NCBI GenBank assembly: GCA_947629935.1
Contig: CANRFQ010000007.1
Coordinates: 1 to 54,714, forward strand
From: an uncultured Bacilli bacterium
GTDB lineage: Bacteria; Bacillota_I; Bacilli_A; RF39; UBA660
Reading direction: 5' to 3'
Length of the DNA stretch: 54,714 nucleotides
The notes under the pieces were generated by a model. It was not told the DNA's origin. It ran no database searches and was given only the letters and a program-made list of their open reading frames with translations. The translations under genes and the position numbers were made by a program. How positions within the stretch are numbered: the first letter of the stretch is position 1; every line of letters starts with the position of its first letter. Below are positions 26,679 to 33,929 of the stretch, in pieces.

Positions 26679-27137
26679 TTATCTTGTTTTACTTTTAGAA
26701 ATAGGTTCATAAGATACGTACTCACCATTTTTATCTTTAATCCAATAGCCAAATTTACCTATTATTCTAATTGGCTTTTTCAATGGTTTAAAATCTAAAT
26801 TCTTTGTGCTTGAAGCTTTTGCTCCTTCAGATAAAGACGCAGTTATATGAGGCACTTTCAGTATATCTGGATTTTGCTCATCGTAGTTTATATAATATGG
26901 TATTAACTCATCAGGTAATGATATTTGAAAACCACTATTCATACCATCATTTCCATATCCTATAAGAAAAACTTCAAAGCTTTTACCAACTAATTCATCA
27001 AATACTTCTTCTTCATTTGGATGATATTTAAATGTACAATGTATTTCATCATTAACTTTAGACAATTTTTCTGTTTCTAATGAATGTATTAATTCTACTA
27101 CATCTGCTTCAAAAAAAATTCCTTCATAACTTAACAT
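26679..27137 (-). CDS. 2H-phosphoesterase-like protein
   Basis: 152 residues from ATG 27137, chosen because AAAGGAGG is placed ideally; an upstream start at 27158 would overlap the previous gene. Two His-x-Thr motifs are visible, HCT at 33-35 and HIT at 97-99, 64 residues apart, the layout of the 2H phosphoesterase (LigT-like) superfamily, which opens 2',3'-cyclic phosphates or hydrolyses related bonds. The stretch SGFQISLP and the LKKPIRIIGKFGYW end fit the duplicated alpha/beta fold. It is 13 bases after the HAD phosphatase gene, so both are one operon. Substrate unknown; RNA end repair or nucleotide turnover is inferred. Confidence 0.6.
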   Translation of the reverse strand: MLSYEGIFFEADVVELIHSLETEKLSKVNDEIHCTFKYHPNEEEVFDELVGKSFEVFLIGYGNDGMNSGFQISLPDELIPYYINYDEQNPDILKVPHITASLSEGAKASSTKNLDFKPLKKPIRIIGKFGYWIKDKNGEYVSYEPISKSKTR

Positions 27138-27150
27138 ATAATTCCTCCTT

Positions 27151-27609
27151 TTAGTCAATTAATTCTGAATCTTGATATAAAATTATATTTTTAATATTAT
27201 TGTGAATCGTTTTTAGAACTGCATTATCATCATCTATAAAAATTAATTGTTCTTCTATTGTTAAAGACTTTAAATAATTTAGTTTTAATTCCTTTGATGA
27301 AAAAAATGGATTACTCTCTTTTGATATTATAATTCTTTTATCTTTATCAAAAAAAGGCGCATATTTATCTAGCCAACAATTTTTTTCGCTTATCTGACTG
27401 TCAAGCCTACATACTGAAAGAATAAACAATTCCACATTTTCCAATTTACATAACGCATTTAAAGTTTTAATATTTGTAGTTAATGGTCTTTTATTTATAA
27501 AATCAAGAGGTTTCCCAAAATCTAAAGAAGCAATAACACCATCCATATCAACATAGATTCTTGTTTTCTGGCTCTTTGATAATTTTTTTATTAGTTCATA
27601 AAAGTACAT
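27151..27609 (-). CDS. HAD-superfamily phosphatase (nucleotidase or polynucleotide phosphatase-like)
   Basis: 152 residues from ATG 27609, which has AGGTGG 7 nt upstream. HAD motifs: I = DMDGV (Asp21 nucleophile, Asp23), II = LFILSV (Ser), III = Lys within SSKELKLNYLK, IV = FIDDD near residue 130. The DxDGV and overall size match 5'(3')-deoxyribonucleotidases and the phosphatase domain of polynucleotide kinase/phosphatases. With the following 2H-type gene it forms a two-enzyme unit. A TATAAT at 27630-27635 probably drives it. Which substrate it uses cannot be told from the sequence. Confidence 0.72.
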   Translation of the reverse strand: MYFYELIKKLSKSQKTRIYVDMDGVIASLDFGKPLDFINKRPLTTNIKTLNALCKLENVELFILSVCRLDSQISEKNCWLDKYAPFFDKDKRIIISKESNPFFSSKELKLNYLKSLTIEEQLIFIDDDNAVLKTIHNNIKNIILYQDSELID

Positions 27610-27740
27610 ATGACAATCCACCTATTTAAATTATACCATTAAATACGGAATAATTAAACAGAATAATAGATTTTTTATACTATCCGTTGATTAATGATTT
27701 GTTTATTTTGGTCTATCTGGTGCTCTGATAGAAAACGTGC

Positions 27741-27769
27741 TTGATAAAAGTGCGTTTTTATGTTATGAT
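27741..27769 (+). promoter_or_regulatory. Promoter of antitoxin RNA 1
   Basis: -35 TTGATA (27741-27746), 17-bp spacer, -10 TATGAT (27764-27769). No gene follows on this strand; the transcript would run into the 3' end of the small toxin gene. Confidence 0.75.
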
Positions 27770-27775
27770 GAATTT

Positions 27776-27885
27776 GTCAAGGAAACTTGCATAAAATAAA
27801 AAAGGAATACCTAGTTTCGATGAGTTAGGTACTATCCTAAAATTTTAGGTCTAGTACCGACTTATACAGTTGGTACTATTTTTAT
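27776..27885 (+). ncRNA. Putative antisense antitoxin RNA 1 (type I system)
   Basis: About 110 nt from the predicted start to a terminator: stem TAGTACCGAC/GTTGGTACTA (27852-27861, 27869-27878) with TTATACA loop and T-run. One pair of the stem is G-U on this strand and would be an A-C mismatch on the other, which says this strand is the structured RNA. It overlaps the end of the toxin gene and contains GGTACTA and AGTACC blocks complementary to the toxin mRNA. Bounds are predicted, not mapped. Confidence 0.65.
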
Positions 27886-28016
27886 TAGTATGATTAAAAT
27901 CACAATAATAAGGAGTATTATGATACTGCAAAGATATTTCTCTGATTTTCTCATAACTTCACCTCCTTCCACTTTAAAAGTAAAGGAGAATAGTACCTAA
28001 ACTAACTAAGTATTCC
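27804..28016. repeat. Imperfect inverted repeat framing the toxin gene
   Basis: Left arm about 27804-27835 (GGAATAC ... AGTTAGGTACTAT) and right arm 27990-28016 (ATAGTACCTAA ... GTATTCC) are near complementary. The predicted toxin mRNA therefore begins and ends with pairing sequences, and both RNAs begin alike. A perfect palindrome (CCTAAAATTTTAGG, 27836-27849) lies next to the left arm. Confidence 0.7.
27862..27954 (-). CDS. Small hydrophobic toxin-like peptide 1 (Fst-like type I toxin)
   Basis: 30 residues: ATG 27952-27954, TAA 27862-27864. A near-perfect ribosome site (GGAAGGAGGTGA) precedes it. The product has a charged start (MRKSEKYL), a run of about 18 Ile/Leu/Val residues that is one membrane helix (CSIIILLIIVILIILI) and a short tail KIVPTV. 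It has its own promoter at 28024-28052 and a convergent antisense RNA covers its end. Known type I toxins (Fst/Ldr and others) are 20-60-residue single-helix peptides with this setup. No sequence identity to a named toxin is claimed. The stop codon lies in the loop of the shared hairpin. Confidence 0.72.
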   Translation of the reverse strand: MRKSEKYLCSIIILLIIVILIILIKIVPTV

Positions 28017-28023
28017 TAAAATA

Positions 28024-28052
28024 ATTATATCAAACAAATGTTCTTGATACAA
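28024..28052 (-). promoter_or_regulatory. Promoter of the toxin 1 gene
   Basis: -35 TTGTAT (28047-28052), 17-bp spacer, perfect -10 TATAAT (28024-28029), minus strand. Transcription would begin near 28017, at the right arm of the inverted repeat. Confidence 0.8.
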
Positions 28053-28070
28053 TAATTTTAAAGTTGAATA

Positions 28071-28100
28071 AAAAAAGAGCTAGTTTACTTACGAACTAGC
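28071..28100 (-). terminator. Terminator after the STAS-like gene
   Basis: 7-bp stem GCTAGTT/AACTAGC (28079-28085, 28094-28100), 8-nt loop, T-run on the minus strand. It abuts the stop codon at 28101. Confidence 0.85.
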
Positions 28101-28448
28101 CTATTTATTTTTATAGACCATCCGAGGATTATCTCGGTCAGATGATTTAATAAATTCAATTATAGTATCTATCACTTCAATATCATCGTCTAATTTAAAA
28201 TCTAATGTATTTAATATTTCTTCAGGGCTAAAATAAAGTCTTAATCCTCCAAAAGCTTCCTCTAAAAAGCCTACTGGATAACCATAGAGATTATTTAAAT
28301 CAATAACAAGTTTTTGCTGAGTACTTAAAGCTTGATTTAAAGCGGGCACTAAAAACTTTTCTCTAAATTCCTCTCCCGAAAAAGGACCGTCAACTATATT
28401 ACGTCCTCCAGGAGTATCTGTAAAATCACTAGCTATAACAATTTTCAT
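28101..28448 (-). CDS. STAS-like domain protein (DUF4325 type)
   Basis: 115 residues covering one domain. Family signature: PGGRNIVDGPFSGEEFREKFL (residues ~13-33), then KLVIDLNNLYGYPVGFLEEAFGGL (~46-69). DUF4325 is a STAS-like fold found alone or next to histidine-kinase-type ATPases; its biochemical role is not settled. Here it is a single gene with its own terminator between the toxin locus and murE, with no partner ATPase in the window. Confidence 0.8.
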   Translation of the reverse strand: MKIVIASDFTDTPGGRNIVDGPFSGEEFREKFLVPALNQALSTQQKLVIDLNNLYGYPVGFLEEAFGGLRLYFSPEEILNTLDFKLDDDIEVIDTIIEFIKSSDRDNPRMVYKNK

Positions 28449-28515
28449 ATCAATTCCTCCAGTGGCATATATCCTAACATAAATTTAAAAATTTACAAGA
28501 AATAACTCCTAAAAG

Positions 28516-29871
28516 TTATTTAGTACATTCTAATATTACCTCCATATCATCAAAATGAACTTTTTCTTTTCCTAAAATTTGATAATCTTCATGACCCTTT
28601 CCTAAAACTAATAATATAGTGTCTTTTTTAATCATAGAAATCCCTTTTTTTATAGCTTCTTTACGATTATATATTACTTCATAATTATCTTTTTTTACTC
28701 CCGCTAGAATATCTTGCATAATTTTTTTGTTATCTTCCGTACGCGGATTATCATCGGTAAAAATAACATAATCCGAATATTGGGTAGCAATATCACCCAT
28801 TATAGGTCGCTTTTTCGGATCTCGATCTCCGCCACAACCAACAATCGTAATAATATCAGCTTTTTTATGTTCCGCAAAGGAAGTAATAATTTTTAAGACC
28901 GCATCAGGTGTATGCGCATAATCAACCACGGCAATTCCCTCTTTTACTTTAACCATATCGCATCTACCTTTAGGAGGTTTTATATTTTGGGTTTTTACTA
29001 AAATATCCTCGATCTTAAAGCCTAAATTATGAACGCACGCTAAAGCAGTTAAATAATTATAAATATTAAACTTATTTTTTAAATTAATATTAACTTCATA
29101 ATTTTGATTAGCGTAAGTAAACTTTACCCAAGTTTGATCTGTATTATCTTGGTAATCTATTACTTTATAATCGCCATTTTGAAAACTAATTGTTTTATAA
29201 TTTCCCTGCCTAAAGTATTTACTGTATTCATCATCAGCATTTACAATTACTGTAGCTTCTGGAGTTAAATAATTGAGAATTTGTAATTTAGCTTTTAAAT
29301 AATTTTCCATTGTTTTATGATAGTCTAAATGATCTTGAGTTAAGTTAGTAAAAGCAACAACGTCATATTTCAACCCTTCTACTCTCTTAAAATCTAAAGC
29401 ATGCGAACTTACTTCCATTACAACATACTCACAGCCTTTCGAAATTGCAGTTAAAATCATGTCATATAAATCTAAAATATTGGGAGTAGTATTAGGTAAC
29501 TCTATTTTCTCATTTTCATAATAGTATCCTATTGTCCCAATATAAGCTACTTTTTTTCCTAAATTTTGCAACAATTGATATATTAAAAAACAGCTCGTCG
29601 TTTTTCCATTAGTTCCTGTTACCCCAATCAAATGAATTTTATTTATTTTTTCGGCATAATGATCCACTAAATAATTAGTTAAATAAGTTTCTGTATTAGA
29701 AACTAACACTTTTTCAACATTAACTTCTCTATCTTCTGACATCACAATTTTAGTAGCACCCTTGGCAATCGCTTGCTCAATAAAATCATGGCCATCGACA
29801 TTAGCCCCTTTAATTGCTACAAATGTATCGCCCTTTTCCACTTTGCGCGAATCAATTTTAATATTTAACAT
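28516..29871 (-). CDS. murE: UDP-N-acetylmuramoyl-tripeptide synthetase
   Basis: 451 residues, somewhat short for the family (about 490). ATP loop VTGTNGKTT near residue 108, the carbamylated-Lys region, and DDNPRTED near residue 374. The DNPR sequence marks enzymes that add meso-diaminopimelate rather than lysine. It adds the third residue of the peptidoglycan stem in the cytoplasm. It lies apart from the mraZ cluster, unlike in Bacillus; a membrane-anchored protein is encoded 12 bases upstream. Confidence 0.95.
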   Translation of the reverse strand: MLNIKIDSRKVEKGDTFVAIKGANVDGHDFIEQAIAKGATKIVMSEDREVNVEKVLVSNTETYLTNYLVDHYAEKINKIHLIGVTGTNGKTTSCFLIYQLLQNLGKKVAYIGTIGYYYENEKIELPNTTPNILDLYDMILTAISKGCEYVVMEVSSHALDFKRVEGLKYDVVAFTNLTQDHLDYHKTMENYLKAKLQILNYLTPEATVIVNADDEYSKYFRQGNYKTISFQNGDYKVIDYQDNTDQTWVKFTYANQNYEVNINLKNKFNIYNYLTALACVHNLGFKIEDILVKTQNIKPPKGRCDMVKVKEGIAVVDYAHTPDAVLKIITSFAEHKKADIITIVGCGGDRDPKKRPIMGDIATQYSDYVIFTDDNPRTEDNKKIMQDILAGVKKDNYEVIYNRKEAIKKGISMIKKDTILLVLGKGHEDYQILGKEKVHFDDMEVILECTK

Positions 29872-29883
29872 TTTATACCTCCA

Positions 29884-30663
29884 CTACTCTTGAATGAGCT
29901 CACTTAAATACACAATATCTAAATCTTGAAATTTTATTTGTTTTAATAAAATTTTAATATCTTCTAATTTAGCAGTTTTATCTATGAAAATAATTGAGCC
30001 ATTCTCCAGAGCATTTTTCACTTCTATTATACTACTGGCAGTCAAAGTTAAGCTAGGTTTTATTAAATAATTGTCATCTTCTAAACAAATTTTTTTATTA
30101 TACTCGTTTAAAACACAGATATTTTTATTTAATTTATCTTTGTCTAAAAGAGTATTTACTTGTCTATATAATTTAGAATTAATCTCATTATTAATAAGTT
30201 CAAAGTTAGTATTCGGACTATAATTATCTTTATTTATTAGTAAATTAACATTATAATCATTTAGTAAGTTTAGAGTTTTTTCATTATATTCTAAGACTAA
30301 AGATACTTTATTTTGCTTTTTATTTCCGCTAATAATAATCTTATCTTTATTGTTTTGTAAAGAAATAGTCGGTTTTATCTCATCATATACTAAATAGTAT
30401 TCATTGTATTCATTTAAAGGTTTCATATTTAAAAAACTTTTTTCAATGTTTACTTTACTGCCTGCTAAACCGGGAATTATATAATCATCTATGATAGTAG
30501 CATTAGTAGAAGGAATTTTTAAATCCGCTTCTTTTTCCTTAATTTCTTTTAAAACGGGATTTTTTTGTTGAATTAAAAAAGCAATTTTATCAGTATAATA
30601 AAAACTAAAGACCATAATACTACATAGGCCCAAGATTTGAAAAAACTTTTTCATATAATTCAC
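29884..30663 (-). CDS. Membrane-anchored exported protein upstream of murE
   Basis: 259 residues. One N-terminal helix (residues ~5-25) and a long outside part. It contains IIDDYIIPGLAGSKVNIEKSF followed by repeated strands (KPTISLQNNKDKIIISGN, KVSLVLEYNEKTL), then an alpha/beta C-terminal half. The order hints at a degenerate polysaccharide-deacetylase-like fold, but the metal-binding Asp-His-His set is not visible, so no activity is claimed. Immediately before murE, so a cell-wall role is plausible. Function unknown. Confidence 0.55.
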   Translation of the reverse strand: MNYMKKFFQILGLCSIMVFSFYYTDKIAFLIQQKNPVLKEIKEKEADLKIPSTNATIIDDYIIPGLAGSKVNIEKSFLNMKPLNEYNEYYLVYDEIKPTISLQNNKDKIIISGNKKQNKVSLVLEYNEKTLNLLNDYNVNLLINKDNYSPNTNFELINNEINSKLYRQVNTLLDKDKLNKNICVLNEYNKKICLEDDNYLIKPSLTLTASSIIEVKNALENGSIIFIDKTAKLEDIKILLKQIKFQDLDIVYLSELIQE

Positions 30664-30696
30664 CTAATATAACTATATGAAAAAGTTTTTAAAAAA

Positions 30697-31053
30697 TTAG
30701 CTTAAATGTTTTTTTACAATATCGGCTCCTCTTTTGGGATCTTGCAATAAAATATCATAAGTCATTTTATCTTTACGAAGTTCTTCCATAAAAGTAATTT
30801 CTTCTTTAGACATAGTTTTTACCACGTAATTAGGATCTTCGACTGTCTTAATTAAGTGATCTGTTCCTAAAAGATAATCAGCCGTTACAGCAAAGATTTG
30901 CATAAAGTCGATAATATTTTCGATAGGTGGTTGGCGCGTGCCCTTTTCATAGCAGCAGATTGTTGATTTATCCAAACCTAACATATTTCCTAAATCCGTT
31001 TGCGTAAGTCCTTTTTTCTTTCTTAAAGTTTTTAACCTTTCTCCTTTAAACAT
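30697..31053 (-). CDS. XRE-family transcriptional regulator
   Basis: 118 residues. N-terminal helix-turn-helix (GERLKTLRKKKGLTQTDLGN, LDKSTICCYEKGTRQP, residues ~4-45), then FAVTADYLLGTDH, which is typical of SinR/Xre-type repressors. The C-terminal 50 residues are charged and may dimerise. It is divergent from a second small XRE gene, with shared operator-like repeats between them. Confidence 0.85.
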   Translation of the reverse strand: MFKGERLKTLRKKKGLTQTDLGNMLGLDKSTICCYEKGTRQPPIENIIDFMQIFAVTADYLLGTDHLIKTVEDPNYVVKTMSKEEITFMEELRKDKMTYDILLQDPKRGADIVKKHLS

Positions 31054-31130
31054 CGTTTCACCTCTAGCTACATATTATAAACTTTACATAACGCAAAATG
31101 TCGAAAGTTGACAAATATGAAACTTTTGTC

Positions 31131-31159
31131 TTGCGCAGTGCGCTATTTTTTTCTATAAT
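31131..31159 (+). promoter_or_regulatory. Promoter of the small XRE gene with overlapping operator
   Basis: -35 TTGCGC (31131-31136), 17-bp spacer, -10 TATAAT (31154-31159). A perfect inverted repeat GCGCA-G-TGCGC (31133-31143) covers the -35, a likely binding site for one of the two XRE regulators. Confidence 0.72.
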
Positions 31160-31174
31160 ATAATTGTGATTGAT

Positions 31175-31372
31175 ATGGAAAAATTAAAAGAAATTAGAAA
31201 AAGTAACGGGTTTACTTGTGCTCAAATGGCCGAAAAACTTGGAATGTGTACAGCTTTTTATTGGCAAATTGAAAATAAAAAAAGAGGGCTTTATTATAAA
31301 ACAGCCAAAAAAATTGCTGCTATTTTTAAAATGAAGCCCGATGATATCTTTTATGACGAAGAGTTGAATTGA
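31175..31372 (+). CDS. Small XRE-family DNA-binding protein (near-leaderless mRNA)
   Basis: 65 residues from ATG 31175 (a GTG at 31166 is also in frame). A complete helix-turn-helix: LKEIRKSNGFTCAQMAEKLG, then YWQIENKKRGLYYKTAKKIA. No Shine-Dalgarno sequence is present and the predicted transcription start is within about 10 bases of the start codon, so the mRNA seems to be leaderless or nearly so. The 3' end overlaps the convergent ssb gene by 22 bases. Confidence 0.75.
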   Translation: MEKLKEIRKSNGFTCAQMAEKLGMCTAFYWQIENKKRGLYYKTAKKIAAIFKMKPDDIFYDEELN

Positions 31373-31704
31373 TCCGATTCTTCTTTTTTATTACTACTAA
31401 CAAAGGAAACTCTTTCGGCAATAACTTCTGTAAGATATTTTTTTTCACCATTTTCTTCATAAGTTGTTGCTTGTAAACGGCCTTTAATACCGACAACGTC
31501 TCCTTTAGCACAATATTCGCTTGTATTTGCTGCTATACCATTCCACAAAATACAACGAATAAAATCTGTTTCATAAATTCCTTCACTGTTTTTAAACGGC
31601 CGATTAACAGCAATATTAACAACAGTTTTTTTCTTTCCGGATTCCGTAGTTATTATTTCCGGATCTTTTGTTAATCTGCCAACTAAGACAACTTGATTCA
31701 ACAT
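31351..31704 (-). CDS. ssb: Single-stranded DNA-binding protein, SsbB-like
   Basis: 117 residues. OB-fold with MLNQVVLVGRLTKDPEI, NIAVNRPF, TDFIRCILWNGIAAN, KGDVVGIKGRLQ. The usual disordered tail ending in an acidic DDDIPF-type tip, which recruits repair proteins, is missing: the protein stops in DQFNSSS. This is the form of SsbB, used for single strands in natural transformation; a main SSB with a tip would be expected elsewhere. AAGGAGG precedes the ATG. Confidence 0.85.
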   Translation of the reverse strand: MLNQVVLVGRLTKDPEIITTESGKKKTVVNIAVNRPFKNSEGIYETDFIRCILWNGIAANTSEYCAKGDVVGIKGRLQATTYEENGEKKYLTEVIAERVSFVSSNKKEESDQFNSSS

Positions 31705-31759
31705 TTAATACCTCCTTTCTAGCAATGATAATAACAAAACACTTCTAGATAAAACAAAT

Positions 31760-31867
31760 CGCAAAAAAGGTTTTTTTGCGCAGGTTTAAAAGCAAAAATT
31801 GATTTTTGTTTAAGCAAAAAATCAATTTTTAAATAAAAAAAAATTACGAATTTTTAATTTTCGTAAA
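31760..31867 (-). terminator. Three tandem hairpins between sufB and ssb
   Basis: On the minus strand: a stem TTACGAA/TTCGTAA followed by nine T (to 31867), the sufB terminator; a perfect 14-bp stem (31794-31807, 31817-31830); and CGCAAAAAA/TTTTTTGCG (31760-31768, 31772-31780). The first is a canonical terminator; the other two may back it up or work for the opposite strand. Confidence 0.7.
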
Positions 31868-31869
31868 AT

Positions 31870-33156
31870 TTAACTTTTTAATAAACGATTTAATTCCACT
31901 GCGTATTCCATTGGTAATTCTTTTTTGAAATCTTGAATAAAGCCCATAATAATAAGTTCTTTAGCCATTTGTTCATTAAGGCCTTTACTCATTAAATAGA
32001 ATAATTCTTCTTCACTTACTTTTGATACTGTTGCTTCATGTTCTAAAATACTATCTTCATTAGCAACGATATTTTGAGGATAGGTATCACTCCTAGATTT
32101 ATCATCTAATAAAATTGTATCACACTTAATACTGGCCCTACTTCCCGTTGCCTCTTTAGCAATTCGCGTCGTGCCGCGATAATTTGCAATGCCAGTATCT
32201 TCGGCAATTGACTTACTTACAATGTTACTACGGGTATTTTTACCTAAATGAATCATCTTTGCTCCAGCATCTAAAACTTGCCCTTTTTTCGCATAAGCTA
32301 TGCTAATCGAGTTCCCGATTGCCCCCTTTCCTTTTAAAATACAAGAAGGATATTTCATAGTTACTTTGCTGCCAATATTTCCATCTACCCACTCCATTAA
32401 ACCATTTTCTTCCACTATAGCCCGTTTAGTTACTAAATTATAAACATCTAAAGACCAGTTTTGAATTGTCGAATAACGCATTTGGGCATTTTTGCCAACA
32501 AAAATTTCGACAACCCCCGCATGCAAGGAATTAGCGGAGTAACTTTGCGCCGTACAGCCTTCAATATAAGATAACTGAGCTTCATCCTCTACAATAATAA
32601 TTGTTCTTTCAAATTGGCCTAAAGCCTTACTATTAATCCGAAAATAACTTTGTAAAGGTCGATCAACTTTGATGCCTTTGGGAACATATATGAAAGAACC
32701 ACCACTCCACATTGCGCCATTTAAAGCCGTATATTTATTTTCATTATATTTTACTAAACTATTGAAATACTTTTTAAATAAATCGGGATGATTTTTTAAA
32801 GCTTCATCGGTACTTTCAAAAATAACTTCATTATTTTGGTGCTTATGATAAAATACTTCACTTTCAATCTGATTGCTGACTCCCCCTAAATATTCTTCTT
32901 CCGCTTTTATAACTCCTAAATCATCAAAAATATCTTTAATATCTTTTTTAACCTCTTGCCAGTCATTAGTCTTTTTTTGATCTTCTTTTTTATAGTAAAC
33001 TATTTTATCAAAATCGATATCTAACTTAGGCCCAAAGTCTGGATTATCCATTTCTAAAAAGCACTCAAAAGACTTAAGACGAAAATCTAGCATCCATTCC
33101 GGTTCATTTTTTTCTTTTGATAAATTTATAATAAATTCTTTTGAAATTTTTTCCAT
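31870..33156 (-). CDS. sufB: Fe-S cluster assembly scaffold SufB
   Basis: 428 residues from ATG 33156 (MEKISKEFIINL), a bit shorter than Bacillus SufB (465). Conserved beta-helix stretches: GGSFIYVPKGIKV, YIEGCTAQSYSANSLHAGVVEIF, and YRGTTRIAKEATGSRASIKCD. SufB builds Fe-S clusters in the SufBC2D complex. No sufC, sufD, sufS or sufU lies beside it, which is unusual because in Firmicutes these form one operon. Confidence 0.93.
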   Translation of the reverse strand: MEKISKEFIINLSKEKNEPEWMLDFRLKSFECFLEMDNPDFGPKLDIDFDKIVYYKKEDQKKTNDWQEVKKDIKDIFDDLGVIKAEEEYLGGVSNQIESEVFYHKHQNNEVIFESTDEALKNHPDLFKKYFNSLVKYNENKYTALNGAMWSGGSFIYVPKGIKVDRPLQSYFRINSKALGQFERTIIIVEDEAQLSYIEGCTAQSYSANSLHAGVVEIFVGKNAQMRYSTIQNWSLDVYNLVTKRAIVEENGLMEWVDGNIGSKVTMKYPSCILKGKGAIGNSISIAYAKKGQVLDAGAKMIHLGKNTRSNIVSKSIAEDTGIANYRGTTRIAKEATGSRASIKCDTILLDDKSRSDTYPQNIVANEDSILEHEATVSKVSEEELFYLMSKGLNEQMAKELIIMGFIQDFKKELPMEYAVELNRLLKS

Positions 33157-33260
33157 AAATATCACATAATGATTATACTACTAAATATTATACTTATCAA
33201 AAGAATAGACAAAATTTTATAAATTTAGTAAAATTAGTTATAGAATAGGAGTTGTAATAT

Positions 33261-33512
33261 ATGCTTAATCATATTAATGAAATTGTCTTAAATGTTATTC
33301 AACAATACAACTCAGAATTTAATAAAATAGCTATTCATAATAATATTTTAAAATTTGCAAATGAAGAAATTGATTTAGGTGATTTTAATTTAGAATCTAT
33401 TTTTGAAAGTTATCAGTTAAAATTAGATCTTAGTAATATGCAAGCTCAAGATTTATTTGCCATTATTAAATTAAATGCTTCTATTTTTAATAGTAATAAA
33501 GAAGGTGTTTAA
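33261..33512 (+). CDS. Hypothetical protein, 83 residues
   Basis: AGGAG lies 9 nt before the ATG. The product is acidic and soluble with regular hydrophobic spacing suggesting helices (INEIVLNVIQQYN, LSNMQAQDLFAIIKLN). No membrane segment or known motif. One base after its stop begins the next plus-strand gene, so they are a two-gene unit. Function unknown. Confidence 0.6.
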   Translation: MLNHINEIVLNVIQQYNSEFNKIAIHNNILKFANEEIDLGDFNLESIFESYQLKLDLSNMQAQDLFAIIKLNASIFNSNKEGV

Positions 33513-33513
33513 A

Positions 33514-33903
33514 ATGTTGTCTTTTAAAGCATTTATTGATAAAACAAACAATAATGAATATTCCGAAGAAGTCGAAGCTTTTATGCAAAGTATGAATGAG
33601 GCTTATCAAAATCAACATTATTTAAATAATAAAAACTTTAATATTTTGCAAGAATATATTTTATTTTGCAAAATGCTAACAGATAAAAAAAGCAATAACT
33701 TAAATAACGTTCAACAAAAAGTTGTCTTTAATTATCAAAAAAATCTAACTAGTTTAATTACACCAACTTATTCTAAAAAAGATGAAGAAACAGGAACTCC
33801 GTTAGTCTACAAGCCCAACGGCTTTATAACTATAGCTTTCATTATTGGCTGTACCGTTTCTTTTGGTTTGGCAATTGCCTATTTATTTATTTCTCGATTA
33901 TAA
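33514..33903 (+). CDS. Tail-anchored hypothetical protein
   Basis: 129 residues from ATG 33514, with GAAGGTG upstream. A helical, polar N-domain (~1-100) and a single C-terminal membrane helix (ITIAFIIGCTVSFGLAIAYLFI, about 105-127) ending in SRL, so it is tail-anchored with the domain inside the cell. It pairs with the preceding 83-residue gene. Not recognised. Confidence 0.6.
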   Translation: MLSFKAFIDKTNNNEYSEEVEAFMQSMNEAYQNQHYLNNKNFNILQEYILFCKMLTDKKSNNLNNVQQKVVFNYQKNLTSLITPTYSKKDEETGTPLVYKPNGFITIAFIIGCTVSFGLAIAYLFISRL

Positions 33904-33904
33904 A

Positions 33905-33929
33905 AAGACACAAACGTGTCTTATCTTTT
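33905..33929. terminator. Bidirectional terminator between tail-anchored protein gene and spoVS
   Basis: 7-bp stem AAGACAC/GTGTCTT (33905-33911, 33916-33922) with an AAAC loop; T-run on the plus side and A-run (T on the other strand) on the other. It serves both converging genes. Confidence 0.8.

Noticed and set aside
26466-28448. Integrated island with attachment site at tRNA-Arg
   Set aside because: No integrase and no second copy of the tRNA 3' end was found in the window; the island idea stays a guess.
29884-30663. Active polysaccharide deacetylase
   Set aside because: The metal-binding Asp-His-His set is not visible; only the overall order recalls the fold.
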